Assembly (NCBI RefSeq): GCF_003576645.1
Contig: NC_044917.1
Span: 4,965,745 to 5,029,744 of the forward strand
From: Ipomoea triloba
Lineage: Eukaryota > Streptophyta > Magnoliopsida > Solanales > Convolvulaceae
Direction of reading: 5' to 3'
Length of the DNA: 64,000 nucleotides
Below are positions 12,534-24,934 of the stretch, piece after piece. Each line of letters begins with the position of its first letter. Position 1 is the first letter of the stretch. The notes under the pieces are model-generated. The model did no database searches and was not told where the DNA came from. It worked only from the letters and a program-made list of their open reading frames with translations. A program made the translations under genes and the position numbers.

Positions 12534-14779
12534 TGCTCATTTTCCATAAAATTAACCAAACGACAGTTTTACAGAATATATCCAAACACAGGAAATGAAC
12601 TTATTTTTTGAAAAATAACTCATTTTCCAAAAAAATATTTTTCAAAAGTCATTTTCTTACTTTCTAAACACAACCTTAATTTGTTTGAATTAATTTATGA
12701 AATTGTATTTTATGAAATTTATGAAATTATAACATTTAATTTAAACAAATGAAATTATAACTTTTAATTTATGAAACTATATTTTTATTTAAATTTATTT
12801 TGATTTAAAATCAAAATTTGGAATTATAATTATAAAAAAAAAGTGATAAAATAATTGATAATGTGGAGGAATATAAGACCCACAAAATGTTGAGAAAAGG
12901 AGAAGAATTAGAGAAAATAAGGGAGAAGAGCATGCTAGCAAGCCGATTACTTTAAAATCTTACTCTCTTAGTAGCGGAGAGGTTTGAAATACCTAATAAT
13001 AATAATAATAAGTGAGGAGGTTATAGAGTGATGTGAAAGAGTTAGGGCACAAAAATGGGGAGATTAGGGGAGAAAAGTTAGGGATGTCTTTGGGTAATCA
13101 ATGAATCTTCTAACTTGACTTCAATATGTCTTACACTAAACTGTTTTCAGGTTGATTAGGTAATATAATTAAGCAATATTGCATCTTCTAATGGTTTCTG
13201 TATCTGCTTGGCATCATTTAAGAGTTTTGTATATTCAACATCTATCTTTCCTAAACTCGTTGGCTAAAGTATAGAACAACGTAATAACCACTGCACTGGA
13301 GTATCTAAACATTGGCTGTTCGCACCTTTTTGTATGTACAGGCATCATCAACAAAACTCGTATCGTGGTTGAATGCATGCACCGCTTTTGCGGGGACTGC
13401 ATTGAACAAGTTCTGGAAAAGGGGTACGTATAGTAATTGCCAAACTTCTTTATCAATTCATAAGTCTTTAATAGTCCAAGAAAGTTCCAGCGTGGGATTT
13501 TCCAAATGTTTTTTTTTTAATAATAGAACTGACCCTATTACATTATAGTATCTGTTCATTTAAACCAAATGTAATTGACTAATGACAGGATGAATGAGTG
13601 CCCTATTTGCCGCGGCCATATACCCAGCCGTACTTCATTAAAAGATGATGCAAGTTTTGATGCTTTGGTTGGGGCGGTATGTAAAGTTGTTGAGAAGCAG
13701 TGCAAAGATAAGAAGGTATGTATTTTTTTATGGTTTGGTTTTGTTGGTAATATTTGTTTTGTACTTTCTCAATATTATATATTTTAGTCTAAAGAGTCAA
13801 TTCTTGTAGCAAATGTGTCATCACATCACATAGTAAACAGTTGGCATCAATTTAAAATTTTAATTAAATGTAAAACATATCTTTCAATTTCGTATCAGAG
13901 AAAGGCACCAGTTGATGAGCGTGGAAAACGAACCAAAGTCAGGAGAATTTCCTCTAGAAGTGGTGGTGAAACGTCTGGTAGCAGACTGAGTATGGCGGAG
14001 AGAATAATGGAGTGCATGGTGTTCCCAGTGGTGAGGACTCGTGCGAGAGGGCTTCCTATTGAGGAGCAGGAAGGCCTATTTTCTAGTGTATACCGGGTAT
14101 GTAGTATGGTTTAATTTTTCAATAGATAACATATAATATATAAACATTAATGTGCAATCCAACTATCAGCTTAAACTTTTAGTTGAGATGGAACACATGC
14201 TGACTCCACTGACTTGGTTGCATGCAGTGCATTGTCCCATACTTGGAAGTGCTGTACCTGTTAGAGGAGAAGGAAGGGGATATGAAAATGGAGGTTGAGA
14301 GGTATATGGGAAAGTTAAACAATTTCCTTCATGTAACTGTGGAAGGCCTGAAGGAAAAGTTGCAGAAAAAGATGGAGCAGATAGAGAGCCTGATTTGCAG
14401 GGGAGTGGGACGGGAGGGTGCTAATAGGGTACTGGAGTCTCTGAGAGATGCTGTGAGTAATGTGGAGTCAGAGCTGGGGAAATTAGAGTGTGGTGACGAT
14501 GAAAGTGGTCAGGCTATCAATTTGAAGGAGAACTGCTATGCAACTCAGCAGGTGATTGCTGATCTTATAATGGTGTCCAATAATAAGGCTCAGCCCGGGG
14601 AGTGGAAGAAGTGGTACAGTTCTTTAGCGGAGTATGATAGGGATTTGAGAGACGCTGCAGCTGTGTATTTGCATATTGGGAAGGCAGAAGTGAAGAAGAT
14701 AATATGTGAAGCTATCGTCAACTGCTGCCCATCTTTTAACCCCTCTCAGTTCAACTTATTATTCAATCCTTTTGGATAG
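11434..14779 (+). CDS. RING1-like C3HC4 E3 ubiquitin ligase
   Basis: Seven exons (11434-11515, 11642-11690, 11858-11913, 13342-13423, 13589-13715, 13899-14096, 14228-14779) join in one frame to 381 residues, all with GT-AG borders. A C3HC4 RING finger spans residues 58-97 with ligands C58, C61, C74, H76, C79, C82, C94, C97. The flanks (CPICLG, KTR, ECMHRFC, ECPICR, then SRTSLKDDASFDAL) closely follow plant RING1-type Polycomb proteins. A basic stretch follows (KRTKVRRISSR), then a 250-residue C-terminus rich in Glu/Lys, which I would expect to be helical. It ends in FNPFG and is not recognisably the RAWUL domain of true RING1 proteins. By family knowledge it is probably a nuclear ubiquitin ligase; Polycomb membership is inference only. 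Intron 3 (1.4 kb) contains a TA microsatellite and a GTGGGG minisatellite; intron 4 has a SINE fragment. Confidence 0.88.
12115..12138 (+). repeat. GTGGGG minisatellite in RING gene intron 3
   Basis: About four tandem GTGGGG units form a G-rich tract on the transcribed (coding-sense) strand. With four G-runs it could in principle form a G-quadruplex; this is inference. Confidence 0.7.
12492..12529. repeat. TA microsatellite, 19 units
   Basis: An uninterrupted TA dinucleotide array in intron 3 of the RING gene. Such arrays are usually length-polymorphic. Confidence 0.95.
13509..13560 (-). mobile_element. SINE 3' fragment (family 1) in RING gene intron 4
   Basis: A T-run followed by a sequence close to ACTCTGTTACAATGTAGTATCTGTTCA, that is, the 3' tail of family 1 SINEs in reverse. 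It lies 29 bases before the exon 5 acceptor. Confidence 0.5.
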
Positions 14780-15693
14780 AGGCTGAGCCGCCGGCGGCAG
14801 AGCTTCTAGTGGGGGAAGCTTCTTTGATCCCCACTTTCACCTCGTGGGGCCGTTACTCCTTTTGCTATCCGCTATCAGCTAGTTTACTTTCATGCTTTTT
14901 TCTCTGTTTTAAGTGAACTCACCTCGACAATTGTATGTGGCCCCTTATCTGCTAGTTTATCTTTTATTGATGTTGGGATATTGTTTGGAATTTTTAAAAT
15001 GCGTGGTAAACTTCTTTTTATTGTTTAATCGAGTTTATGATATTGTTACTTTGGTATTAGATGAGAAAATAATATTATTTTATCTGTTCGGGTGGGCCAA
15101 TTACTATATAATGTGATGACACCTTATTACCCATACAAATGACAGGGCCTTTGGTTGGAAGGAGTGAATTAGGAGGAAAGAAACGTAATTCTGTGAGGAA
15201 AGAATAAAGTGGAATTTAAATTTCATTGTTTGGTAGGACGTAATAGAATGATTGACAATTGAGAGTGAAGAAGCGGATAAATACTAAAATGCCCGTGTAT
15301 CATATTAATATTAATATAATAATAATGAGGGTAAAAGGTAATTTATTGTGGAATTGCAATTCCCAAACCATGGAATTAGTTCGGTAGGAATGCAACTACA
15401 ATTTCATCCTACCAAACACTCCATGAGTGGTTTACATGATTGAACTTGGATGATGAGGTGAGCGGCATTGAATCTTTGGACTAAAGAAATTGAAAAGTAT
15501 AAAACATATACTACTTTTGGAGGTGGAGATAAGATTCTTTGAGTTGAATAAGATTGAGAAAGTATAAAACAAATACTATGTTGTATAGAATCTACTGGGT
15601 GGAAGAATATTCTAAAAGACTTACCAAATACAACACTTCCTAATTTTCCTACTACATAATTAATAACAAATTATATACTAATTATGCACTCCA
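14780..15693. other. Intergenic DNA between convergent genes, with one MITE
   Basis: It holds the 3' UTR of the RING gene (probably to about 15110) and a PIF/Harbinger-like MITE at 15144-15423. The 3' UTR of the minus-strand TOM1-like gene lies at the right. No other coding potential was seen. Confidence 0.6.
15144..15423. mobile_element. GTTTGGTTGG-type MITE, copy 1
   Basis: The left end CAGGGCCTTTGGTTGGAAGG and the reverse-complemented right end TGGAGTGTTTGGTAGGATGA are terminal inverted repeats shared with copies at 30445, 39389 and 58706. The inside includes GGAATTGCAATTCC, also shared. The flanking trinucleotide TGA occurs on both sides, but the exact ends are uncertain in this copy. 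Confidence 0.65.
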
Positions 15694-16599
15694 TTAATTG
15701 TCTCCTGTAGTCTGGTATAATGGTATTTGATCTGCAGGCAATCTTCTGGGAGGTAATCTGCGCTGAATATAAAGAACAAGAGCCGAAGGAACAATCTCCG
15801 CCGTCATATAATACACCCAACTCAGAACAGGGTGGTTCACATCGTCAACCGCCACATTTTTGTTAAAACCCGACGCCGCAACCATGAAACACCGTACGAG
15901 GAAACAGCTGAAACATATGACCGTCACACATCCAATCTCACGTGTCTTCCTTCTCTTCCCTCTAAATTCAAGAGGGTACCATTTCAGAATCACATACAGC
16001 CTCCCACCGTAAATCAAGAACCCCAGCGCCCCCGTGCAAAAAACCGCAGCCGTAAACATTTTCAAGATGACGTCCACGACGCCGTTTCTGACGTCAGTAA
16101 TCCCTAAATAGACCCAAAAGCTAGCCTGTACGGTGTATATTGCGGCGTTGATTGAGGAATAAAAGAATCGGAGTTTACCGGTCGGGAAATTTCTAGCCTG
16201 GTAATATAATTCCGCCCAGAATAACACAAGAAGCGTGTAGGTTGAGAAAAAGAGTAATCCTGGGAGGTCTAGTAGAACCGACGTGAAAACCTTGTAGGGG
16301 AGACCATGAAACAACTTTTTCTGGAAACCAAAGACGATTGCGCGTATTGCACTTACGAACAAATTCATCACGTGAAAAAGTTTCTGCGTTGTAATCCCTA
16401 ACTCCGCCGCTCTTATTTCTCTTCTTATAATCTGAACCAGCGCCACCGTGGCCACGGCGGAGTAGGCGGCGCACAGCGAGTAAAACATGACGTCTTGCAA
16501 TCCTACTGAGTTCTTTACCTTGTCCCACAGGTTAATCGCCGGCAACCACCATTCTCCACCTCCGGCGGCGGCGATGAATTTCTGTAGCATTCTTGACAT
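15694..16599 (-). CDS. TOM1/TOM3-like seven-pass membrane protein, intronless
   Basis: A single uninterrupted frame of 301 residues, close to the usual length of TOM1/TOM3/THH1 proteins. Family landmarks are visible in order: TTQKLFHVMNLFVSAIRAIV (about 70-89), LPGLLFFSTYTLLVLFWAEL (about 112-131), GFLIYGGRLYVIL (about 193-205), the RGKRRK basic loop, a cysteine-rich segment, and HPVLSWVYYMTAEIVPSALV near the C-terminus. About seven hydrophobic segments are apparent. Known members sit in the vacuolar membrane; Arabidopsis TOM1 and TOM3 are host factors that anchor tobamovirus replication complexes, and their normal cellular role is poorly defined. Known TOM1 genes are split by many introns, so the lack of any intron suggests a retrocopy. 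The frame is nevertheless intact, so it may be functional. Start chosen at 16599, the first Met of the open frame. Confidence 0.88.
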   Translation of the reverse strand: MSRMLQKFIAAAGGGEWWLPAINLWDKVKNSVGLQDVMFYSLCAAYSAVATVALVQIIRREIRAAELGITTQKLFHVMNLFVSAIRAIVFGFQKKLFHGLPYKVFTSVLLDLPGLLFFSTYTLLVLFWAELYYQARNFPTGKLRFFYSSINAAIYTVQASFWVYLGITDVRNGVVDVILKMFTAAVFCTGALGFLIYGGRLYVILKWYPLEFRGKRRKTREIGCVTVICFSCFLVRCFMVAASGFNKNVAVDDVNHPVLSWVYYMTAEIVPSALVLYIQRRLPPRRLPADQIPLYQTTGDN

Positions 16600-19428
16600 G
16601 GCTCTTAATTTAATTTGACTGTTTATCCTTCTTTCTATATTTCTTGAATCTTGATATTAGATAATCGATCAAAGATTAACGCTGGAATTTATATACGTCT
16701 AATTCTAATCAACCTCAAACTAGGAATGTTTATTCTTAATATTTAGGGAATAACAAGTTTTTAATTATGTCAAAGACCTTGTGGTCTAGTGGCACCTGAT
16801 GTCCCGATTTACATTCTCACATGGATGATGGGAGTGGGTTCGAGTCTCAGGTATTGCCAAACATATGTTATTATTTCCTGATTATCTTTTAATTGTCCAT
16901 TGTAAATTGTTTATACTTTAATTATATTACTTATATTTCTAGTTTAGTTTATTTTCGTGCACTCTTTTTTTTTCATAATTATTCTTCTCGAATTATTTGT
17001 TATTATTAACTTTTATAGATTATTTTCATACAATTAAAAAATTATAAATTAATAAATAATGTAAATATTTAATTTTAGTAAGTAAGAATATAGATCATCC
17101 AAATTAAACAAGCCAAAACTAAGCGTACGTAAAACCTATGTTTAGAATTTGATTGAACTAGTGACCTTTAAGTACAAGAATTATATATATCATGCCCCTT
17201 TGATCACTCTTTTAGTATTTCAGTTTTAAACTTCTAGCTAGTTATATAAAGTAGACATGTTGATACATAATATATATTTTTATAAAATATTGTTGTATTA
17301 CAATTTTTAAAATAATTTGTGTCCAAACTAAAGAAATTTGGGTTAGATTATACTTTTTCTTGAATTATTGGAAATTATAATTATTATAACATATAAATGT
17401 TTGATATTAATTTATCAAGTTTTAAATATTTTAATACAAGTGCTATACATTTATAATTGATACAAAACACAAATGTTTAAAAAATTTTACCAACTTTTAA
17501 AGGTTTAGATATAATTGTAACAAGCAAAATGATTTTTTTTTTCACCACCCAATAAGCCATTTTTAAAGCAAATAATGACTTATTAATTTTTATTTGTTAT
17601 AAATTTAAATTTATAATCTATAACTAAAAGATTATTTAGTTATTATATGTTTAATTATATTCTTCTTCTCTTTTTAATTTCTTAGTGTTAGTGGAGATAT
17701 GATCTCTTAAAGTGATATATAAACATTTTATATTGATTGTGATCTTATGTGACACGAACCGTATCTTTTACTTCTATATATACTTTCATTTAAATTTATA
17801 TCTCTATTTCATTGGTCTACTTGCATCCAACAAGGAGACTTTTGAGAGGTCTCCTCCCATGTGTAAGAGCTAATAGGGTTCGTTTTGGCCATATACATCC
17901 TTTTAGTTGTTTGCCTACATTCATCATAGAAGACTTGGTCATATGCCTCATTTTCATCATCTGATCTATTTTTTGCATCCGAGAAAATTTGTCCATTTCA
18001 CACCCTAACCTGCATAGAGATACTTAACACCCATTCGATCTTTTACTTTACTAGATAAACCTACAACTTCTTTAAACCTAATAATACTATATATAAATCT
18101 ATCAATATTCATAATTTTTTTGGTATAAAAACATCGGGTAGGGTGCAACACCACATTCAAATTCATCTTCCTAAAATTGCCTAAAATTGAAATTTATTAA
18201 ATTTATTTAATAAATATCATTAGACAATGACTGTGATTTTTTTAATAAAAAACAAATAAATAAGTGTTAGTGTGGCAAGTCAAATGGGCCGTGCTACTGA
18301 CCGTAGACCTGTCGTTCTCCATGGGTTGGCGGGGGTGGTGTGTCCCACCAAGTAGGCAACTTGATTAATTATTATTGTTACATGTAAAACAAAATGATTG
18401 TGTGCCAAAATCACTGAAGGTTATCACTTCAAATCTAGTTGTAATTATTGATTGAATTCGTGCTTAATGTACCCACCAAATCCTTAACTAACAAATGTGT
18501 TTGCAGCATGTAATTTGCATAGTTAAAAAAAAATTATTAGTGTATATTGATCGGTATACGTAATACAACTATGCAGGACTGATTGGTTATGTTAGATATT
18601 GTTGGCACAAGTACTTGTACTATTCAGTACATCCAGACACACATGCGTATATAGTTGTTTTAGAGTCGTCACTGCAGACTTTGCCCGTCTGATCTCTAGC
18701 TGGTCGGCCTGTCCTGCTCCTACTTAAATGGGCATGAGTTTCTAAAATAGAGGTCCGTCGAAGAGTGGACTATTTTAACTCGCCTACTATGAATTCATCG
18801 ATCACGTCCTTTGTTATAATATAATGCAGAATGAAATAGCCTCCTATTTCAAAGAATCAATCAAATAGTGTCATGTACGGATGTGAAATCAAGAATGAAA
18901 TGCAACATTACTTTAGAGTTGAACATATATTATTTATATTATTTTATTTTCACCCAAAATAATGTACCATTTAATGTGACGCAAGGTTGGGTTCAAATGT
19001 CAATCTAACTTCAATAACATATTTATGGCATTCACTCTCAGAAAAGAAAAGTAAAAGAAAATTGATATTTGATAGAGATAGAGCTAAGCTTCACAATGAA
19101 GAAATTGATTAAAGAACGCGATTTTGAATGAAAAGGTCAGCTGGCCAAGGTTCACACTCACATGTATGTAATCTCAACTCTCGACCCATTACCATTTTAC
19201 AGCTTGACTATTATCTGTATCTCCTCTTATTCCTATTCCTGCCACATCTATATTCGAGCCTATATATATTATATACATTACCAACCGCCATATACGCGTA
19301 GAAGTAGGCAAATCTACAAGGAAACAAAATAAAAAAAAAAAAAAAACAGCCTTTTTCTTCTTTATGTTCTTGGTTTTCGTTTTGATCTGAGGTTTGGTGT
19401 GGTGCTTGGAAGAAAGAAAGATACAGTC
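16600..19428. other. Intergenic, AT-rich, between divergent TOM1-like and PP2C genes
   Basis: The genes point away from each other, so both promoters should be here. It contains one SINE (16771-16870). A pyrimidine/purine-rich stretch and an A-run at about 19325-19345 probably belong to the PP2C leader. The rest is AT-rich with no recognisable gene; short GC-richer patches near 18290-18360 and 18660-18780 were not identified. Confidence 0.6.
16771..16870 (+). mobile_element. tRNA-derived SINE head, family 1
   Basis: CAAAGACCTTGTGGTCTAGT (16771-16790) followed by the box B-like GTGGGTTCGAGTCTCAG gives a clear tRNA-like head. The 3' tail typical of the family is not obvious, so it may be truncated. 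Confidence 0.65.
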
Positions 19429-22400
19429 ATGACAGGAGGAAGGGAAATTCTTAACAAGATGAAGGTAGCTTTTGTGCTTTTGATTCTTGATTTATGTTGT
19501 TTTGTTTTCTTTTTTTCCCAGTATTTGTTTTGATATGTAGAGGGGCTCAGGCCTTTGGTTACTAGTTCTTGATCCTTCTGCTTACTGGTTTGATATTCTG
19601 ATGTGTGTTTGATTATGTGTATAACTTAGGGAACTTTTAGGAAATCTGTACATAATATTATACAAAAGGGTATTGATTAGCAGGAAATTAGAGGACTTTA
19701 CTGCAAGTTAATCAAATGAAACCACCTCAAGTGGTATAGCATTCAGTATTACATGTATTGTGCAAAAGTAGTTCAGGCATCTAGGTTTGGAACACTTGAA
19801 GAATCATTTTTGGGAATTTTTGAAGTCTGTGCCAGTAGGAAAAAGTTTAGATTTTGATTTAAGAAAATTGAGTGGCAGGGGAAATTTGGGTGTTTGTCAA
19901 TTAGCTTTTGTGTATTTGGTCATTTGGTGCCAAGAGCTTCAAACTAGTTGTGATTTGTGAAACGAAGCAGCCCTTTTTTATCCCAACAGATCGGGCAGAG
20001 CTATGGATATATACTCTTTCAAGGGGGCTTAGAGGATTTGGTTTTAAGGTGGGCAGGAAAGGCTGAATATTTTCTATGGCAATAGCAATGATAGAACTGC
20101 TAGGTGGATGGAATCGGAATGTTCCAGAGAAAGGTAACAAGTTGCACATATTATTGGCGTTAAGAATGGAATGGTGCTACTATTAGCTTCAAATTCGGAA
20201 ATACCCAATGTTTCCAATGCTTTCACCGAATCATTATTGATTTATTGAAAAGTTACAGCAGTCTGTGTGGTCATTGTTCACTTCCTTCTTTTAGAGTAGC
20301 TGTAAATGGGCGGCTCACGCTCATTTTCCATAGAGTGAATTGTTGATTGCGAAGTGCCAGCGCTCCAAGGTTTCATTTATTATTTCCTTCCTAGTCTGCC
20401 TGTGCTTCCTTACGTGTCCTTTGACATTCATCTGCCTGATTAAGACACTGATAAGTGCAGCATACAATTGGTCATGCAACAAATTAGTTGACAAGTGGCA
20501 TATAAAGCAGCCAGACATTTGAAATGATTGTTGTAATGAAATTAGAGAACATTAATGTGATTCCAGTGGTGCAGTCAATTTGGGGCATGCTAGAGAGCAT
20601 TATGAAGTCCAGATTTTTTCCCGAGACAGCGTAAAAGACCTCTTTTACATCTACTTTCAGTCCTATGCATTTCACCCTATCACTGATTCTCTGGCAGAAT
20701 ACATATTACCTTGGCCTGGGGTGGAGTTTTGAAATAGTATAGAATGTGTCGTCCTTTCCTCCTCTGTTTTGGCTGTTGTAAGGTTTTCTTTTGGCATCAA
20801 TCTTCAGATTTGCTTACACTTTCCCTACTCTCACTCTGATTATCTCTATGGAAAACATAAGAGCATGTTACGACCTCACAAGATTTCCTATTTCTCATAC
20901 CTTTCCTTGTTGCACTATTATGTTTTCTTTCCCTTGAAAAAAAAAAATTAGTTGGGGCAGAAGCTGATAACCACGGAATTGTCCATTCATCCAAACCACT
21001 CTTCTTAAAGTAATGACTTTTTGGCTTCTGAGATAGCTTTATAGTCTTGAATTTCTTTAGAAAAGTAGAAAAGATGCAACATTATAAGGCCTGTGGTGGT
21101 CACTGTTGTTTTTACAATGTTTGACTATATAATAATTTTATGTTAACAAATACCCATTCGTTCCACATGAATTGTTTTGGCCAATTGGAGGTTTGTGCTT
21201 GCCTATACTAATTCATGGAAAATACATTGCTTTCAAGTATCATCTCTAGTGCTTGTGAAAAACTTGACTCATGTTTTTTGCTGTTGAAAGTATAGAGAAT
21301 TTTATTCGGTCTAGTATTTGTTAGAGCACTGGAATCTTCGGGTGCTGAATTTATTTGCGTATCTTGTTTCAGGAGAAGGCATGCTTTTACACCTCTATGC
21401 CAGCCTCACCGGATCCGGTGAAAGGTAAAAGCACATCGAAGAGGATCACTCAAGGCTTCCACCTATTGAAAGGGAAATCGAATCATGCCATGGAAGATTA
21501 TGTGGTTTCTAAATTTAAGAAAGTAAATGAACATGATTTGGGTTTATTTGCGATCTTTGATGGGCATATGGGCCATGATGTTGCCCAATACTTGCAATCC
21601 CACCTCTTTGACAATATTTTGAAAGAGGTAACTATGTTTTCTTCATCTTTTTATTCTATTCAAATGCTTTCTCTGGGATCACATTTTTCATTCCCGCCCA
21701 TCTCATAAATAATCTTTTTCCTGTGAACAGCATGACTTTTGGACCGATACTGAGAATGCAATAAAGAGAGCTTATCATACAACCGACAATGATATACTGG
21801 AGAAATCAATGCACTTGGGGAAAGGAGGCTCAACTGCAGTTACGGCAATACTGATCAATGGTGAAAGGCTTGTAGTTGCAAATGTGGGAGATTCTCGGGC
21901 CGTGATTTCTAGTAAAAGTTCTGCGAAGCAGCTTTCAGTTGACCATGAACCAAACAAAGAAAAGCCGATTATTGAAAGCAAGGGTGGTTTCGTATCAAAT
22001 ATTCCAGGTGGGGCTTTGTGTTTTACATTTAAATGTTCAATTTTGCTAGGCTAAACACATCTCGTGATCCCTCTATCTAATTATGCATTCCCTAATTGCT
22101 AATTGAACATTGTTACATCCTTAAACTTTTAAAGCCATGAGAAATATTGTGTTATATGCATACTAACATACATGACTTCCTATCTGTTTTATACCACCAA
22201 ACTCAAACCCCAGCAATGACTATGAAGCACATTTAAGCATTTCACAATGACATTAGCTTATCACTTTTACAGGTGATGTCCCTCGAGTCGATGGGCAGTT
22301 GGCTGTAGCTAGGGCATTTGGCGACAAGAGCCTGAAAAGACACCTGAGTTCAGAACCAGATGTGAAAACGGTGGTGATAGATGATGACGTCGACTTCATC

Positions 22401-22719
22401 ATTTTGGCAAGCGACGGGCTATGGAAGGTGAGTTGATCTCGTGCTTCATTTTACCCATAGATACAACTCTGTGCAAACATGGGTGAAAACAAAACACTGA
22501 CAAACAATCCTTGTAGTTAACTAAGAACTTCGGGTTGAATGCTCTGATATCAAATCTCTATTTCGCTCCTCGTGTTCCTAGGTGATGACGAATCAAGAGG
22601 CGGTGGACGCAATCAAGAACATTAAGGATGCAGAATCCGCGGCAAAGCATTTGGCAGAGGCCGCGGTTGCTAGAAAAAGCAAGGATGATATATCGTGTAT
22701 AGTTGTTAAGTTCCATTGA
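19429..22719 (+). CDS. Protein phosphatase 2C, clade F (PIA1/WIN2 type)
   Basis: A Mg/Mn-dependent Ser/Thr phosphatase. Five exons (19429-19464, 21373-21627, 21731-22007, 22273-22427, 22582-22719) give 286 residues, the usual length of this compact group. Motifs in order: MEDY (52-55), FDGHMGHD with metal ligands D75 and G76, GGSTAVTAIL, NVGDSRAV, DHEP, GGFVSN, the DVPRVDGQLAVARAFGD block (191-207), ASDGLWKV with D237, and the C-terminal KSKDDISCIVV with D276/D277. All catalytic positions I can place are present. The N-terminal 35 residues are short and basic, with no clear targeting signal. Clade F members act in stress and immune signalling; this one's substrate cannot be read from sequence. 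The first coding exon holds only 12 codons, followed by a 1.9 kb intron, which often carries enhancer activity in plants. Confidence 0.95.
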
Positions 22720-24434
22720 TTATAGTTTGAAGTTAGTTTTCAGCTGAATTTAGCATGTGTACAAAAAAAATTTTGGGGGGAAACTATCCATCAATGCTAC
22801 ATTGCTACGTTTGAGTTGGACATGAACTAAATGGGATTATCCCGTATATATATATTTAAAATAAATCTGGTGTGATACCATTTCACGTAATTATGTAAAA
22901 CATGTAATGTTTTTGGTTAAAATGTGATTTTTTTTTTATGGATACATAAAAGAGTATTACATTTTAAATTAAAAATAATACAACAGTTTTACATAATATC
23001 TACTCATGTTTAAAAATGATGTAGGAATGGATGATTAAGGTACTATTTTCAGTTTTATATAATATAAATTGATGTTTTGAGGGTGTAAATTTAGCATGAT
23101 ATTCTTAATCATATTACATATAGCAATTTTGCTTGGAATAATGAGTACAGTATATAAAATATTCTATTACAAAATCAAATATAATAACCTTACAAAAAGC
23201 AATAATTATATTACAGAAGACACCACACAACATAACACTTTAATGAACTTCTAAACATGATTAAGTGTTATTTTATTAATTCCTCACCCATGTTCTTTCA
23301 TCATTGTGATGCATGAATATTAGAGTTGCTAATTATGCTACGTGGCGGAAAATCACACCACGTGAGACGATTACGTGTCAAATCTTAATGGGGAATTTCA
23401 GTGTCGGAGAGTGAAAGCTAGGGGATCCACGAACCAAAAACCAAAGGCCCTTTCTTTCAGCCCATTACTTTTTTTCCTCTTTTTTTATCCCCTATTTTTT
23501 CTGTTTCTGTTTTTTTTTTCTTTAAATATCAGACGATGCAAAGTTGCAAACACAATATGGACAAAATGCCATTTTAGCTTTCTCCCTCTGCACAATATTA
23601 GCTGCCAACCTCTTTCACGCTATCTTGATGATTGAGTCCGTACGACGTCGTATTCCAAGTTTTGAAAAAAAAAATAATAAAAAATTGGGGGGGACGAATT
23701 TAGGCGCAAAGTGACAATTCTTTTACTCTTTTTTTTTTTTTTTTAATTCCCGTTTGGTTTTATTTTATTTTATTTTATAAATGAATTAAATAACAGCTGT
23801 TAAAAAGGATTTAAGTGCAGGAGAAATTATGTAATTAAATTTTTGGAATTACGTCAAATATAATTACGCCTCATATCAATTTTCCTCAGAGTTTTGTCAC
23901 TCCCCTTGAAAATTAGGTCACGGCCGTTACTATTCAGTATTCAATTACTATACTACCACGTGTGAGTGTATATATATAAAGTTAAAATAAACAAAATAAA
24001 ACAAGAAATATTTTTTTAAAAAAGAAAATTACATTTTACTTCATAAATTATAAAGTAATTATGCATTTTATTCATGTATTATTATCAATGTTACCATTTT
24101 TAGTTCATGAGTTGTTAATAAATTAACATCTTTAATTTCTTTATTAACTACAGTATTAGGCTAACATTTATCATTATTTTTCATCATCTTAGTGGACTAA
24201 AACTAATACTAGACCGAATTTTACTGCTAATTTTTTACTCTACACAAATCACACAACTTAGTATCTAGAAATACAAAAACATAGACAACTAACATCCACT
24301 GAGATTTATGATTATTATAGTGGAGATCAACTTAGAGTGTTATTAACAAAGTAAAATTTCATTAATATCATTGCTTAACTAATATTTTTAAAAAGTAACA
24401 ACTTTTAACATTCATATAAGTGCATATATTTATA

Positions 24435-24548
24435 ACTATTTTCTAAATCTACTACGCTTAAAGAGTCAATATCACTTGGACAAAGGCGCAAATTCACCCT
24501 TCAATATGGAAGTGCAATCGAGTGCCAGTAGACCATAAGATATTTGGC
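24435..24548 (-). mobile_element. tRNA-derived SINE, family 1 (minus strand)
   Basis: Read on the minus strand: a head with CTTATGGTCTACTGGCACTC, then a diverged body, then GATATTGACTCTTTAAGCGT and AGTAGATTTAGAAAATAG, which align with the tail of the copy at 10363-10499. Old and diverged. Confidence 0.5.
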
Positions 24549-24776
24549 TGATACAAAATATAATCTAATTTGACAGAAGTGTTATTAATCTATGACTTGG
24601 GGATCTGAAATTTGAAAAAATAAAAAATAAAGAAAACAGCAAGACTCCCTTGCATGCAAGAGTGTAATGTAGAGCTGCCACATATATGGGTTTGCATGAC
24701 AATCTCTAATGCTATGCAGCCACGCATCTGTAAGCCCATACCTTACACCATCATCTTCAACCCCTCCCCCCTCTCT

Positions 24777-24787
24777 CTATCTATATA
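24777..24787 (+). promoter_or_regulatory. Probable TATA box of the CCCH gene
   Basis: CTATCTATATAACC lies about 155 bases before the start codon, followed by a CT-rich leader. A start site near 24810 would give a 5' UTR of about 125 bases. Position and sequence are right, but no other core element confirms it. Confidence 0.5.
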
Positions 24788-24934
24788 ACCCTTACATACA
24801 TCCCTTCCCATTTCATATATCCATCCTCTTCTTTCATTGTATTCACCACTCCCAATTAATATTCCTTTCATGCATTTCCATTCCCTCTCCCTCCTCTCTC
24901 TTTAGATACATACAAATCTGCAATATAGAGAGAG

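Larger units (their letters stand above)
22720..24934. other. Intergenic DNA and CCCH gene promoter
   Basis: It contains the PP2C 3' UTR, a minus-strand SINE (24435-24548) and, at the right, the promoter of the CCCH gene. No coding frame looks genuine. G-box-like CACGTG occurs near 23358 and 23957, and a CGTACGACGTCG stretch near 23640 includes an ACGT core. Confidence 0.6.

Noticed and set aside
20321..20994. Several 60-65 codon frames in PP2C intron 1
   Set aside because: They lie in both strands of an intron, without family resemblance.
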